A stretch of 41,990 nt of DNA from an uncultured Bacteroidales bacterium. GTDB taxonomy: Bacteria; Bacteroidota; Bacteroidia; Bacteroidales; Paludibacteraceae. This document shows, piece by piece, positions 6,471 through 13,658 of the stretch. Numbering within the stretch: position 1 is the first letter of the stretch; each line of letters begins with the position of its first letter. The notes beneath the pieces were generated by a model. It made no database searches. It worked only from the letters and a program-made list of their open reading frames with translations, and had not been told where the DNA came from. Location: assembly GCA_902765485.1 (NCBI GenBank), contig CACWZZ010000016.1:1-41990 (forward strand), given 5' to 3'. Made by a program: the position numbers and the translations under genes.

Positions 6471-8324
6471 CTTTACTCTCCGTCCGAATGCGTCGAACAC
6501 TTGTTCGCCCACTTGGATGAACAACTGACCGTCGCGGAGCACTTTCTCTCCTCTGACGGCTGACGGCTGAGAACTGACTTCTTCTATTCCCTGCGTCAGG
6601 TCTTTACGCTCGGTGTTCTTGTCCCCGCGCGCGCTATTCATCTTATAATAGACGCCATAACCGTTACCCTTCACAGCCAGCGTGTAGCCACTCGGTGTGC
6701 TGTTATAACCCGAATTCGGACCCAGCAACAGACGGATCTCACCATTCGTTCCGGTGATCGTAGCTTTATAGAAACCGTCGCCGGCTTCGTCGCTCACGGC
6801 GCTCTCGCTATGAACACCTGCTTTGTAACGGGCATTGATCATTTTCTTAATCGTCTCTTTGTACGTCACCCAGTGCGGCCAGAACACACACGGCACACCC
6901 GGCATACTCAGAATATAAGCATTCGCTTGCAGCAGCTTGTCCTTGCAAAGACCCATCGAATTGCCATTTCCGCAGAACTCATTGCCATTATCGCGCTGGA
7001 AGGAATCGTGACTGTCGATGAACGTAACGGCATAGCGGGACTTACCTGCTCCCGGCAGACCGGCACCTTTCAGTTTCCAATAGTTATCTGCCGCAATACC
7101 GTCATTGAATGCCGTATATTTGGTCGCGAAATCAAAGGTCGCAGTATTCCATCCTGCATCATTCAAACGGTCCTGCAAGGTGTTCACATTGCCATCCCAG
7201 TACTCCATGACGCTGAAATAAGCCTCTGCCGCTTTGTTATATTCGTTGATATGGCTGTTATGATAACCCTTGCAGTAGTCATAGCGGAAGCCATCTACTT
7301 TGACCACATTGCGCATCCATTTCAGGTATGCCTTGAACATATTGCGCACGTTCTCATTCGTGTGATCCCAGTCGCGAGAAGCAGCATAATTCGCCTCGTC
7401 GCCATAACCGTCATCGGCGTTACCTGTCGCAAAACCCACACACTCTGCCGGAGCACCCGATGCAGGATTATTCACCTCGTCCGTCCGGCAGATATAACTT
7501 CCGTCCGGTACAAACTTACCGTACGTTCCGAAATTATAACCGCTTGCGTAACCACACCAGCCGCTCTTCGCATCGCCGTGGTTGATCACGATATCAGCAA
7601 TCACACGACCGCCGTTCTTATGAATAATTTCAATCATCTGCGTCAGTTTTTCCTTCGTGCCACGGTCGCTGCTCAATGAACTGTAATCCGATGGGTGATA
7701 ACCCAAGCCGCTTCCGGCACTCATCGGCGGAAACCAGATCATATCAAACCATTGACCGATCTCCTCTGCCGACGATCCGTTATTGCCGTTCAGGAAATCA
7801 ATCCATTTGGTTCGGCCAAACCCGTTTCCGCCACCTTCACCCGCTTTTCCTTCCATGCTGTTCCAATAGAACGCTTGCAACATCACATCCGGACATTTAG
7901 CCGGAACAGAACCGCCGTAACCCGGATTAGGTTGCTCTCCCTTGCTGATATCTACGCCCTCACCGCAAGCGACCCCTGCCCCGGCAGGACCGATATACAA
8001 CTCATCCGCGCCGTATTTGAGTTTGATATAGAAATCATAGCAGCCACTGACGGTAGCGTTGTAGTGGTCGCCGTCACGGGTGAAACCTTCTACAGAATAG
8101 GTGTTCAGATCCACCGCCCAAGCTGCTTTGTTGTCATAATCGTACAGCTGCAACTGGTCGCCGTTCGATACCTGCACATGAGCTAAATACTGCACAAAAC
8201 CCTCAAACTCATCGGTCATCGAGCCTTGGTAGTACATCTTACCGTTAACTAAAATTCCATAGCTCTGCGCCCATCCAATCATACTGCAGAGCAAGGCTGC
8301 TAAAATCAATCCTGTTTTTTTCAT
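6468..8324 (-). CDS. Secreted GH13 alpha-amylase with N-terminal module
   Basis: A 618-aa alpha-amylase. A signal peptide (residues 1-19, ending GWAQ) is followed by a module (20-115) shared with the 288-aa neighbour, a short Gly/Pro linker, and the GH13 barrel from about 143 (CPDVMLQAFYWNSMEG). Conserved regions: IADIVINHG (243-250), VDGFRYDY with nucleophile D349, SVMEYWDG with acid/base E374, and FIDSHDSF with D440. The triad is intact and YHPSDY fits calcium/A-B domain architecture of ordinary alpha-amylases. The C-terminal beta domain ends in the shared tag (KVLRDGQLFIQVG, FDAFGRRVK). The coding sequence just before the tag contains a duplicated GACGGCT word near 6550. It would cut internal alpha-1,4 bonds of starch outside the cytoplasm. 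Confidence 0.93.
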   Translation of the reverse strand: MKKTGLILAALLCSMIGWAQSYGILVNGKMYYQGSMTDEFEGFVQYLAHVQVSNGDQLQLYDYDNKAAWAVDLNTYSVEGFTRDGDHYNATVSGCYDFYIKLKYGADELYIGPAGAGVACGEGVDISKGEQPNPGYGGSVPAKCPDVMLQAFYWNSMEGKAGEGGGNGFGRTKWIDFLNGNNGSSAEEIGQWFDMIWFPPMSAGSGLGYHPSDYSSLSSDRGTKEKLTQMIEIIHKNGGRVIADIVINHGDAKSGWCGYASGYNFGTYGKFVPDGSYICRTDEVNNPASGAPAECVGFATGNADDGYGDEANYAASRDWDHTNENVRNMFKAYLKWMRNVVKVDGFRYDYCKGYHNSHINEYNKAAEAYFSVMEYWDGNVNTLQDRLNDAGWNTATFDFATKYTAFNDGIAADNYWKLKGAGLPGAGKSRYAVTFIDSHDSFQRDNGNEFCGNGNSMGLCKDKLLQANAYILSMPGVPCVFWPHWVTYKETIKKMINARYKAGVHSESAVSDEAGDGFYKATITGTNGEIRLLLGPNSGYNSTPSGYTLAVKGNGYGVYYKMNSARGDKNTERKDLTQGIEEVSSQPSAVRGEKVLRDGQLFIQVGEQVFDAFGRRVK

Positions 8325-8342
8325 CTTATTATATTTTAAATT

Positions 8343-9845
8343 TCAATTTACTCTCCTCCCCTGTACATCGTACATCCGTCCTTCGTACTTCAGATAGAGT
8401 TGTCCGTCTTTGAGGACCTTCTCTCCCCTTGAGGGGGAGTTGGAGGGGGTTATAATCCCCTGTGCGCCCGCCTTGTAATAAACGGTATGCGCCGATCCGT
8501 TCACCACTTTCTCATACCCTTCCGGCGTCTCCGTACTACGGTTGCTGCCCAAACGAAGCATCACTTGACCGTGGTGACCCTGAATAACCGCCTCATAATT
8601 GTTTTGAGAAGTGGTCTCGCTCAGCACAGCCGACTCCGAATGAATACCGGCTAACTTACGCGCCGCGATCAGCGCATTGATCTCACTCTGGTACGTCTTC
8701 CAATGCGGCCAGAACACGCACGGAACACCCGGCATCATCAGAATATAAGCATACCCTTGCAGAATCCGGTTCTTATGCGTCGGGTTTTTCAAATCGATAT
8801 TCTGTCCTCCGAACTGGTTACTGCCGTAACTCTCGCGCTCGAACGTATCATGATTATCAAGGAACGTAACCGCATACTTGGCATAACCCTTGCCGCGCAG
8901 ACTGTTAATCGGATTGCGCAACTTGCCGTACGAACCGCCAACGATAGCTTGGTGAATCTGGTACTTCAGCGGAAAATCAAAAATCATCGTGTTATAGTTC
9001 GTCTCCTTCAAATGGTGCACCTGACGGTCGATTCCATCCCACAACTCCGAAACGGACAAATACGGACGGCTCGCCTCATTGTACATGCTCAGATATTTGC
9101 CGTCATAACCCAAAGTCATGTCATACCGGAATCCGTCGTATTTCATCACGTCAATCATCCATTGCACATAGGCTTTCGCCCATTTCTGCACATATTCGTT
9201 TGTATGGTCCAAGTCGCGCGCGCCGTCGAAATTGCTTCCCGTGTCTGCGTTTCCGCGGTTGGTCGAGTTATAGCAGGTCGAACTCGATTTCGTGAAACCC
9301 TCGTCCCCGTAGCAAATATGCGTGCTGTTCAGTTGGTACGTCCCGTACGATCCGAAGTTATCGGCATAGAAATCACACCAGTTGCTCTTGTTTCCGCGGT
9401 GGTTGATCACAATATCTGCCAACACCCTTGTATTGCCTTTGTGTAACGCAGCGATCAACTCTTCCAGCTTGGCGCGCGTTCCCCAGTCGCTCTCCTGATT
9501 GCTCAACTGTCTATGGGTGTAACCCACGCCGCCTTTTCCGTTACCGCCGTCCGCATAAGCACTCGGCGGAAACCATACCAAGTCAAAATTGGCATTGATT
9601 GCCGCAGTATCTTTCAGCAGATCAACCCATTTCGTGCGACCGTATTTGCTGTCCGTGCTCGTCTGGTTCTTGTAACTGTCCCAATAGAACACCTGCAGCA
9701 TCACATCCTCGCACTCGCTCGGCACACCAATATTTGTCGGCTGCTCGTCCTGTGCAACCGTCTCCGCATTCCTTGCCGCGCGCACCATGCCCGCGTATAA
9801 AATTATGGATAACACTAATAAAATTATCTTTTTCATGGCTTTCAT
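8343..9845 (-). CDS. Secreted GH13 alpha-amylase, single-domain
   Basis: A 500-aa alpha-amylase without the extra N-terminal module. The signal peptide is roughly residues 1-23 (MKKIILLVLSIILYAGMV core); the start could be the ATG at 9845 or the second one at 9836. The barrel starts at CEDVMLQVFYWDSYKN. Conserved regions are LADIVINHRG (143-151), YDGFRYDM with nucleophile D242, SVSELWDG with acid/base E267, and FLDNHDTF with D333. The C-terminus carries the shared tag (KVLKDGQLYLKYEG, YDVQGRRVN). A dispersed G-rich repeat lies in frame at 8421-8452 and encodes PSNSPSRGEK just before the tag. It is the first gene of the starch cluster, behind a clear promoter, and may be co-transcribed with the three genes after it. 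Confidence 0.93.
   Translation of the reverse strand: MKAMKKIILLVLSIILYAGMVRAARNAETVAQDEQPTNIGVPSECEDVMLQVFYWDSYKNQTSTDSKYGRTKWVDLLKDTAAINANFDLVWFPPSAYADGGNGKGGVGYTHRQLSNQESDWGTRAKLEELIAALHKGNTRVLADIVINHRGNKSNWCDFYADNFGSYGTYQLNSTHICYGDEGFTKSSSTCYNSTNRGNADTGSNFDGARDLDHTNEYVQKWAKAYVQWMIDVMKYDGFRYDMTLGYDGKYLSMYNEASRPYLSVSELWDGIDRQVHHLKETNYNTMIFDFPLKYQIHQAIVGGSYGKLRNPINSLRGKGYAKYAVTFLDNHDTFERESYGSNQFGGQNIDLKNPTHKNRILQGYAYILMMPGVPCVFWPHWKTYQSEINALIAARKLAGIHSESAVLSETTSQNNYEAVIQGHHGQVMLRLGSNRSTETPEGYEKVVNGSAHTVYYKAGAQGIITPSNSPSRGEKVLKDGQLYLKYEGRMYDVQGRRVN
8421..8452. repeat. G-rich dispersed repeat, copy 2, inside a coding sequence
   Basis: Differs from 6439-6470 at two of 32 positions. Here it is translated, in frame, between the catalytic part of the 500-aa amylase and its C-terminal tag. 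Confidence 0.8.
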
Positions 9846-9860
9846 TTTTTAAAAACGAAT

Positions 9861-9893
9861 GCAAAGATACTACTTTTTTTTGGAACGAGCAAA
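9861..9893 (-). promoter_or_regulatory. Promoter of the amylase cluster
   Basis: Minus strand: TTTG, 20 nt with an A8 tract, TATCTTTG. The -7 box lies about 16 nt upstream of the ATG at 9845. Confidence 0.75.
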
Positions 9894-9920
9894 TATTTTA
9901 TGCAAAAAATGCATATTACC

Positions 9921-10772
9921 TCATATTTTACTAACTTGGCACACGACCACTACGGAATTTGAATTTACTCGAAACGTCACCCGCCACCCGGCATAATCCA
10001 TCTTATACTCCCGCTCCGGGTCATTCTGATACCCGGGACGCGGATCCTGACGCAAAATATAATCAATCTCAGTCATTTTTCCTCTCAAAAGGGGGTGATA
10101 AGGGGGTGATAAGGGGGTGATTAGGGGGTGATTAGGGGGTGATTCGTATGACGCAAAGCCATCAATAACAGAACTTTCATTCGCCACAAGAGACCAATCG
10201 ACCTCCAATTCTCGGTCCTTTGTCTCCTCCGCAAAACCATTTCGCGCATCGGGATGACTGTCGCTGAAACTCAGATAAGGCTTAATATCATATATCGGCG
10301 TCCCGTCCAGCACATCCGCCCCGCTCACAATCAACTCCATCCTGCCTTCCTTCTTTCCTGCATCACCCTGGAACTTCGATATATCGGTATGTCGATTTGT
10401 TGATTTATCGGGATACACTACCTTAACCAACTTCACGCTACTCAATCCTAACGGATTGGGTCGAAACGGACTCCGCGTCGAAAAAACACCCATCCGCTTG
10501 TTCCCTCCCAAACGCGGCGGACGAACCGTCGGAGACCATTCTTTCGTACTTGGTTCTTTGTCACTTGGCACTTTGTCACTTGGCACTTCCGAGAATCCCC
10601 ATATCAGCCATAAATGGCTGTAACCCTCTATGCCTCTCAACGCTTCGCGCACATTATAATCCGGCTCAAACACAATCCGCGTCAAGATCGGACTTTCCTC
10701 TCTGCTCTGACGCGGAATACCGAACTTGTCCGTGTGCCCGTTACGGGCGATGGCAATCACTTTTAGCTCCAT
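9921..10772 (-). CDS. trmO: tRNA (adenine-37-N6)-methyltransferase TrmO family (TsaA/YaeB), with three repeat-derived inserts
   Basis: A 283-aa member of the TrmO/YaeB family, which uses SAM to N6-methylate t6A37 of tRNA-Thr. Family blocks are clear: FGIPRQS, VREALRGIEGYSHLWLIWGF, TVRPPRLGGNKRMGVFSTRS, PFRPNPLGLSSVKL, LDGTPIYDIKPYL, and the C-terminal TEIDYILRQDPRPGYQ. E. coli TrmO is about 235 aa; the extra length here comes from three stretches of short-period DNA repeats: VPSDKVPSDKEPSTK (nt 10549-10590), the DKSTNRHTDIS segment (10382-10413), and the PPNHPLITPLSPPYHPLL segment (10091-10144). All keep the reading frame and fall between conserved blocks, in likely surface loops. Two tRNA-Thr genes lie in this window, though no regulatory link is implied. 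Confidence 0.88.
   Translation of the reverse strand: MELKVIAIARNGHTDKFGIPRQSREESPILTRIVFEPDYNVREALRGIEGYSHLWLIWGFSEVPSDKVPSDKEPSTKEWSPTVRPPRLGGNKRMGVFSTRSPFRPNPLGLSSVKLVKVVYPDKSTNRHTDISKFQGDAGKKEGRMELIVSGADVLDGTPIYDIKPYLSFSDSHPDARNGFAEETKDRELEVDWSLVANESSVIDGFASYESPPNHPLITPLSPPYHPLLRGKMTEIDYILRQDPRPGYQNDPEREYKMDYAGWRVTFRVNSNSVVVVCQVSKI
10091..10144. repeat. Five 11-bp tandem units inside trmO
   Basis: Plus-strand units gggggtgataa (two), then gggggtgatta (two) and a final partial unit. Because 11 is not a multiple of 3, the units are read in rotating frames, giving the Pro/Leu/His-rich segment near the TrmO C-terminus. Confidence 0.9.
10382..10413. repeat. 8-bp tandem tract inside trmO
   Basis: Words tatcggta, tgtcgatt, tgttgatt, tatcggga follow each other at 8-bp spacing and are translated between two conserved TrmO blocks. 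Confidence 0.65.
10549..10590. repeat. 15-bp tandem units inside trmO
   Basis: Units cttggttctttgtca, cttggcactttgtca and a partial cttggcacttcc. The 15-bp period encodes the pentapeptide repeat VPSDK/VPSDK/EPSTK. Confidence 0.9.
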
Positions 10773-10804
10773 AATAGTTCGTCGCTCTTTATCTGTTTTT
10801 TATG

Positions 10805-10826
10805 GATCGACCATGCATGGGCGATC
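10805..10826. promoter_or_regulatory. 22-bp palindrome in the trmO leader
   Basis: GATCG-a-CCATG and its inverse CATGG-g-CGATC form an 11+11 palindrome with one mismatch, between the trmO promoter and the trmO start. It could be an operator for a dimeric regulator or fold as a leader hairpin. Confidence 0.4.
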
Positions 10827-10835
10827 AAAAACACC

Positions 10836-10868
10836 GCAAAATTACAAAAAAATACGCATATTTGCAAA
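10836..10868 (-). promoter_or_regulatory. Promoter of trmO
   Basis: Minus strand TTTG (10865-10868), 20 nt, TAATTTTG ending at 10837. It is back to back with the tRNA-Phe promoter, only 14 nt away. Confidence 0.7.
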
Positions 10869-10882
10869 AAAAATGCAGAAAA

Positions 10883-10918
10883 ATTTGGTCAATTCAAAAA
10901 AAAGCAGTACTTTTGCAC
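10883..10918 (+). promoter_or_regulatory. Promoter of tRNA-Phe
   Basis: TTTG, 20 nt with an A8 tract, TACTTTTG, 16 nt upstream of the tRNA. The 36 nt are identical to the tRNA-tuf cluster promoter at 636-671 on the other strand. Confidence 0.85.
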
Positions 10919-10934
10919 CCGCTTTTCGCAAAAA

Positions 10935-11007
10935 GGTGCCATAGCTCAGTTGGTAGAGCAAAGGACTGAAAATCCTTGTGTCACTGGTTCGATTCCCGTT
11001 GGCACCA
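10935..11007 (+). tRNA. tRNA-Phe (anticodon GAA)
   Basis: Acceptor GGTGCCA pairs with TGGCACC, D-stem GCTC/GAGC, anticodon stem AGGA-C around loop with GAA, T-loop TTCGATT. Discriminator A; CCA is not encoded. It stands alone between its own promoter and terminator. Confidence 0.95.
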
Positions 11008-11008
11008 C

Positions 11009-11038
11009 AAAAAAGAGACTCTTTCGGGTCTCTTTTTT
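11009..11038 (+). terminator. Terminator of tRNA-Phe, bidirectional
   Basis: AAAAGAGAC (11011-11019) pairs with GTCTCTTTT (11028-11036) around an 8-nt loop. An A-run in front and a T-run behind let it also end the minus-strand gene that stops at 11075. Confidence 0.9.
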
Positions 11039-11074
11039 GGTTCTGTATCCATCTGTATTCCTGATCGGCTGTGC

Positions 11075-12535
11075 TTACCTCGCTTTCTTGATTCGCTTTG
11101 CCAATGAGATCGCGCCCGCCGGACACACCAAACGGCATAAATGGCATCCCACGCATTTGCTGCCCACCACACGCGGCTTGCGGTCTTCGCCGAACTCAAT
11201 CGCTTGGTGACCGCCGTCCATACAAGAGACATAGCATCTTCCGCAACCGATACATTTCTCCTTGTCGATCATCGGATAAACCATCGTCTCGCGATCCAGA
11301 TCAGAAGGTAAAACGATATTTTTCAACTCTTCGCCCACCAGTTTTTTCAACTCCGTAATACCGCGGGAAGCCATATAATGTTGCAGACCCAGTATCAAAT
11401 CATCTATGATCCGATACCCGTATTGCATCACAGCCGTACAAACCTGCACGTTCCGGCAACCGAGTTGGATAAACTCCAGCGCGTCGCGCCAAGTCTCGAT
11501 TCCTCCGATACCCGAGATATCCATGTGTTTCTCGATACCCGCCTTGTGCAAAATCGGATTGCCTGTCATCTCATAAATCATTCGCAGCGCAATCGGTTTG
11601 ACCGCTTTGCCCGAATAACCGGAAACGGTCTTTTTCTCACTCACCTCTGCCTCGTGGCTCATCGTAATGGACTTGATCGTATTGATGGCGCTAATTCCGG
11701 ACGCTCCGGCGTAGAAACAAGCCAGCGCAGGAGACGTCATAGACATGATATTAGGCGTCATCTTCGGTATAACCGGAATCGAAACCGCGTCGCGCACGTA
11801 CGATGTATAAAAGAGGATTAACTCCGAGTTCTGACCTATATCGCTTCCCAAACCCGTCAGACGCATCTGCGGACAGGAGAAATTCAGCTCCACAGCATCG
11901 CAACCTGCCTCTTCTGCCATTTTCGCCAACTCAATCCATTCCTCTTCGGTCTGTCCCATGATCGAAGCAATAACGCGTTTGGAAGGATAGTTCTGCTTCA
12001 GGCGGCGGAGAATATCAAAGTCCATTGTGTACGGATTTTCGCTCAACTGCTCCATGTTCCTGAAACCGACAAAAGGCGTTCCTTCCTTTCGCACGGCGTC
12101 GAAGCGCGGCGACACCTCGCGGATATCCGCCTTGGTGATCGTTTTATAGAACACACCTGCCCAGCCGGCTTCGAAGGCGCGGGCTACCATGTCATAATTG
12201 GTGCAAACCGCCGAAGAAGCCAGGAAGAACGGGTTCTCGCACACCATGTCGCAGAAATTGATCTCCAGCGAAGGCAACTCCGCCGTCTGATGGCTGATAG
12301 CTGACGGCTGATGGCTGATAGCTTTTGCAAGCTCCGCAATCCGTATTGGCTTGTCATAGTGAATACAGGCTTTTTCTGCCGCTGCCAACTCCGCCTCCGA
12401 GATTTCGTTAAAAAGCTCTACGGCGGTGTACATGTTCTCGAAACGGGCTGCGCGAATCGCGCGAGCTACCTTCTCTCCGCAGGGCGCATTGTGGCACAAG
12501 AGGCACCGTGCTGTTTCTTCATTCAGGTGTAGCAT
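11075..12535 (-). CDS. PreA-like dihydropyrimidine/dihydroorotate dehydrogenase with a partial PreT-type N-terminus
   Basis: A 486-aa protein. The core (about 90-390) is an FMN-binding TIM barrel of the dihydroorotate/dihydropyrimidine dehydrogenase class (LEINFCDMVCENPFFLASS, VELNFSCP, GISAINTI, GIGGIETWRDALEFI). The C-terminus has two 4Fe-4S clusters: CIGCGRCYVSC and CVGCHLCRLVCP. E. coli PreA is about 411 aa; the extra 75 N-terminal residues resemble the start of PreT (CLLCHNAPC at 11-19, then the helical segment to C57), but the second cysteine group and the FAD/NADPH domains of PreT are absent. The loop equivalent to the catalytic-Cys loop of DPD (LACGQ) reads SDIGQ, so the general-acid Cys is not there. 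Five 7-bp repeats are translated as AISHQPSAISHQ between the two parts. The exact substrate is uncertain. Confidence 0.8.
   Translation of the reverse strand: MLHLNEETARCLLCHNAPCGEKVARAIRAARFENMYTAVELFNEISEAELAAAEKACIHYDKPIRIAELAKAISHQPSAISHQTAELPSLEINFCDMVCENPFFLASSAVCTNYDMVARAFEAGWAGVFYKTITKADIREVSPRFDAVRKEGTPFVGFRNMEQLSENPYTMDFDILRRLKQNYPSKRVIASIMGQTEEEWIELAKMAEEAGCDAVELNFSCPQMRLTGLGSDIGQNSELILFYTSYVRDAVSIPVIPKMTPNIMSMTSPALACFYAGASGISAINTIKSITMSHEAEVSEKKTVSGYSGKAVKPIALRMIYEMTGNPILHKAGIEKHMDISGIGGIETWRDALEFIQLGCRNVQVCTAVMQYGYRIIDDLILGLQHYMASRGITELKKLVGEELKNIVLPSDLDRETMVYPMIDKEKCIGCGRCYVSCMDGGHQAIEFGEDRKPRVVGSKCVGCHLCRLVCPAGAISLAKRIKKAR
12287..12321. repeat. Five 7-bp units inside the preA-like gene
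   Basis: ctgatgg, ctgatag, ctgacgg, ctgatgg, ctgatag in perfect 7-bp phase, encoding residues about 72-83 between the cysteine-rich N-terminus and the FMN barrel. Confidence 0.92.
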
Positions 12536-12552
12536 ATAATACTGGATTTTGG

Positions 12553-12596
12553 ATTAAGCTATACGGGTATTTGAATTAAACTATACGGGTATCATG
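12553..12596. repeat. Two 22-bp units in the 5' leader of the preA-like gene
   Basis: attaagctatacgggtattt and attaaactatacgggtatca (first 20 nt of each unit shown) repeat at 22-bp spacing, between the promoter at 12610 and the start codon at 12535. Confidence 0.8.
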
Positions 12597-12609
12597 GTTA
12601 ATTACGGCT

Positions 12610-12642
12610 GCAAAAGTACTACTTTTTTTTCAAATACGCAAG
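12610..12642 (-). promoter_or_regulatory. Promoter of the preA-like gene
   Basis: Minus strand CTTG, 20 nt with an A8 tract, TACTTTTG. It is divergent from the menA promoter, 26 nt away. Confidence 0.75.
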
Positions 12643-12667
12643 AAATACACAAAAAAAGTGCTCCATT

Positions 12668-12699
12668 CTTGCGTATATCAAATAATTATAGTAATTTTG
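12668..12699 (+). promoter_or_regulatory. Promoter of menA
   Basis: CTTG (12668-12671), 20 nt, TAATTTTG (12692-12699). The first downstream ATG, at 12709, is out of frame with menA and lies in the first copy of a duplicated 15-bp segment. Confidence 0.75.
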
Positions 12700-12705
12700 C
12701 CGCTC

Positions 12706-12736
12706 GTTATGAATCCGTATTGTTATGAATCCGTAT
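12706..12736 (+). repeat. Tandem duplication of the menA start region
   Basis: gttatgaatccgtat occurs at 12706-12720 and again at 12722-12736, a 16-bp period. Only the second ATG (12725) is in the menA frame; the first opens a 13-codon ORF that overlaps it. Confidence 0.85.
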
Positions 12737-13600
12737 ATTCAATCTTTTAGACTTCGAACGCTTCCCCTTTCTATGTCGGGGATTATTCTCGGATCCGGCT
12801 TGGCTGCAAAATACATGCACGCAAGCGGTAACTCATTCTCCATCCATGAATGGATCGTCTTCGCTCTGGCGATGTGTACAACTATTAGTCTGCAAATCCT
12901 CAGCAACCTCTGCAACGAATTAGGCGATGACCAGAAAGGCACCGACCTCTTCCAGGAAGAGCGCACTCCCTATGGCCTGCAAGCTGGTACTATCACCGTG
13001 GAGCAAATGAAAAAGGTGATATGGCTATTTGTCGGGATATGCGCCGTCTTCGGTACCGCGCTGATTTACAGCGCGTTCGGCACACTCTTCAATATGCAAA
13101 GTCTAGGATTCACAGCACTTGGACTGCTGGCAATCATTGGAGCCGTCACATACACCCTCGGCAAACATAGTTATGGCTATTACGGATTAGGAGACTTGGG
13201 CGTATTCATCTTCTTCGGTCTGGTCAGCACAATGGGCTCTTTCTACCTCCTGACTCAAACGATGAACTGGGACGTGTTCTGGAGCGGAGTCGCGATCGGA
13301 CTTCCGTGCGTGAGCGTGTTGAACCTCAATAATATACGCGACATGGAGAACGACATTGAACACGGCAAACGTACTTTCGCAAGTCTCTTGGGACCTATAG
13401 GAGCACGGATTTACCAGCTCGTTCTGCTGCTTGGCAGTCTGGTTATTTTCGCAGTCCTCGGCAACTATTGGGTAATAGCCTTATTACCTGTCTGGGCGTG
13501 GCATGTCGGATTCGTCGGAGCCAATGACGAGGGACTGGACAAACACATGCCGATCCTGATGGTTACTACCTTCCTTGCCGCTATTTTAGCGCTCATTTGA
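12725..13600 (+). CDS. menA: 1,4-dihydroxy-2-naphthoate polyprenyltransferase (UbiA family)
   Basis: A 291-aa integral membrane prenyltransferase that attaches the isoprenoid chain to DHNA in menaquinone synthesis. The start FRLRTLPLSMSGIILGSGLA is typical of MenA. The first Asp-rich motif is NLCNELGDDQKGTD and the second is LNNIRDMENDIEHGKRTFA, the Mg-diphosphate binding sites of UbiA enzymes. About eight hydrophobic segments follow the fold. The ATG at 12725 starts the conserved sequence; the duplicated ATG at 12709 is out of frame. Menaquinone would serve the respiratory chain. The gene ends in a strong hairpin that overlaps the rmlA promoter. Confidence 0.92.
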   Translation: MNPYIQSFRLRTLPLSMSGIILGSGLAAKYMHASGNSFSIHEWIVFALAMCTTISLQILSNLCNELGDDQKGTDLFQEERTPYGLQAGTITVEQMKKVIWLFVGICAVFGTALIYSAFGTLFNMQSLGFTALGLLAIIGAVTYTLGKHSYGYYGLGDLGVFIFFGLVSTMGSFYLLTQTMNWDVFWSGVAIGLPCVSVLNLNNIRDMENDIEHGKRTFASLLGPIGARIYQLVLLLGSLVIFAVLGNYWVIALLPVWAWHVGFVGANDEGLDKHMPILMVTTFLAAILALI

Positions 13601-13622
13601 CAGAAAATACACATAAATGTGT

Positions 13623-13658
13623 AAAAATTGACACTTTTATTTGCGAGTGTCAATTTTT
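13623..13658 (+). terminator. menA terminator overlapping the rmlA promoter
   Basis: A perfect 13-bp stem AAAAATTGACACT (13623-13635) / AGTGTCAATTTTT (13646-13658) with a 10-nt loop, ending in a T-run. The loop contains the TTTG -33 element of the next promoter. Confidence 0.88.

Noticed and set aside
3065-9845. Full type A (TIGR04183-like) T9SS sorting domain on the amylases
   Set aside because: Only about 25 tag residues are present; the full domain is about 70-80 residues, so I report a short tag only.
10842-11232. Short frames across the tRNA-Phe gene
   Set aside because: They consist of translated tRNA and promoter sequence (e.g. the VEQRTENP type peptide) and have no support as proteins.
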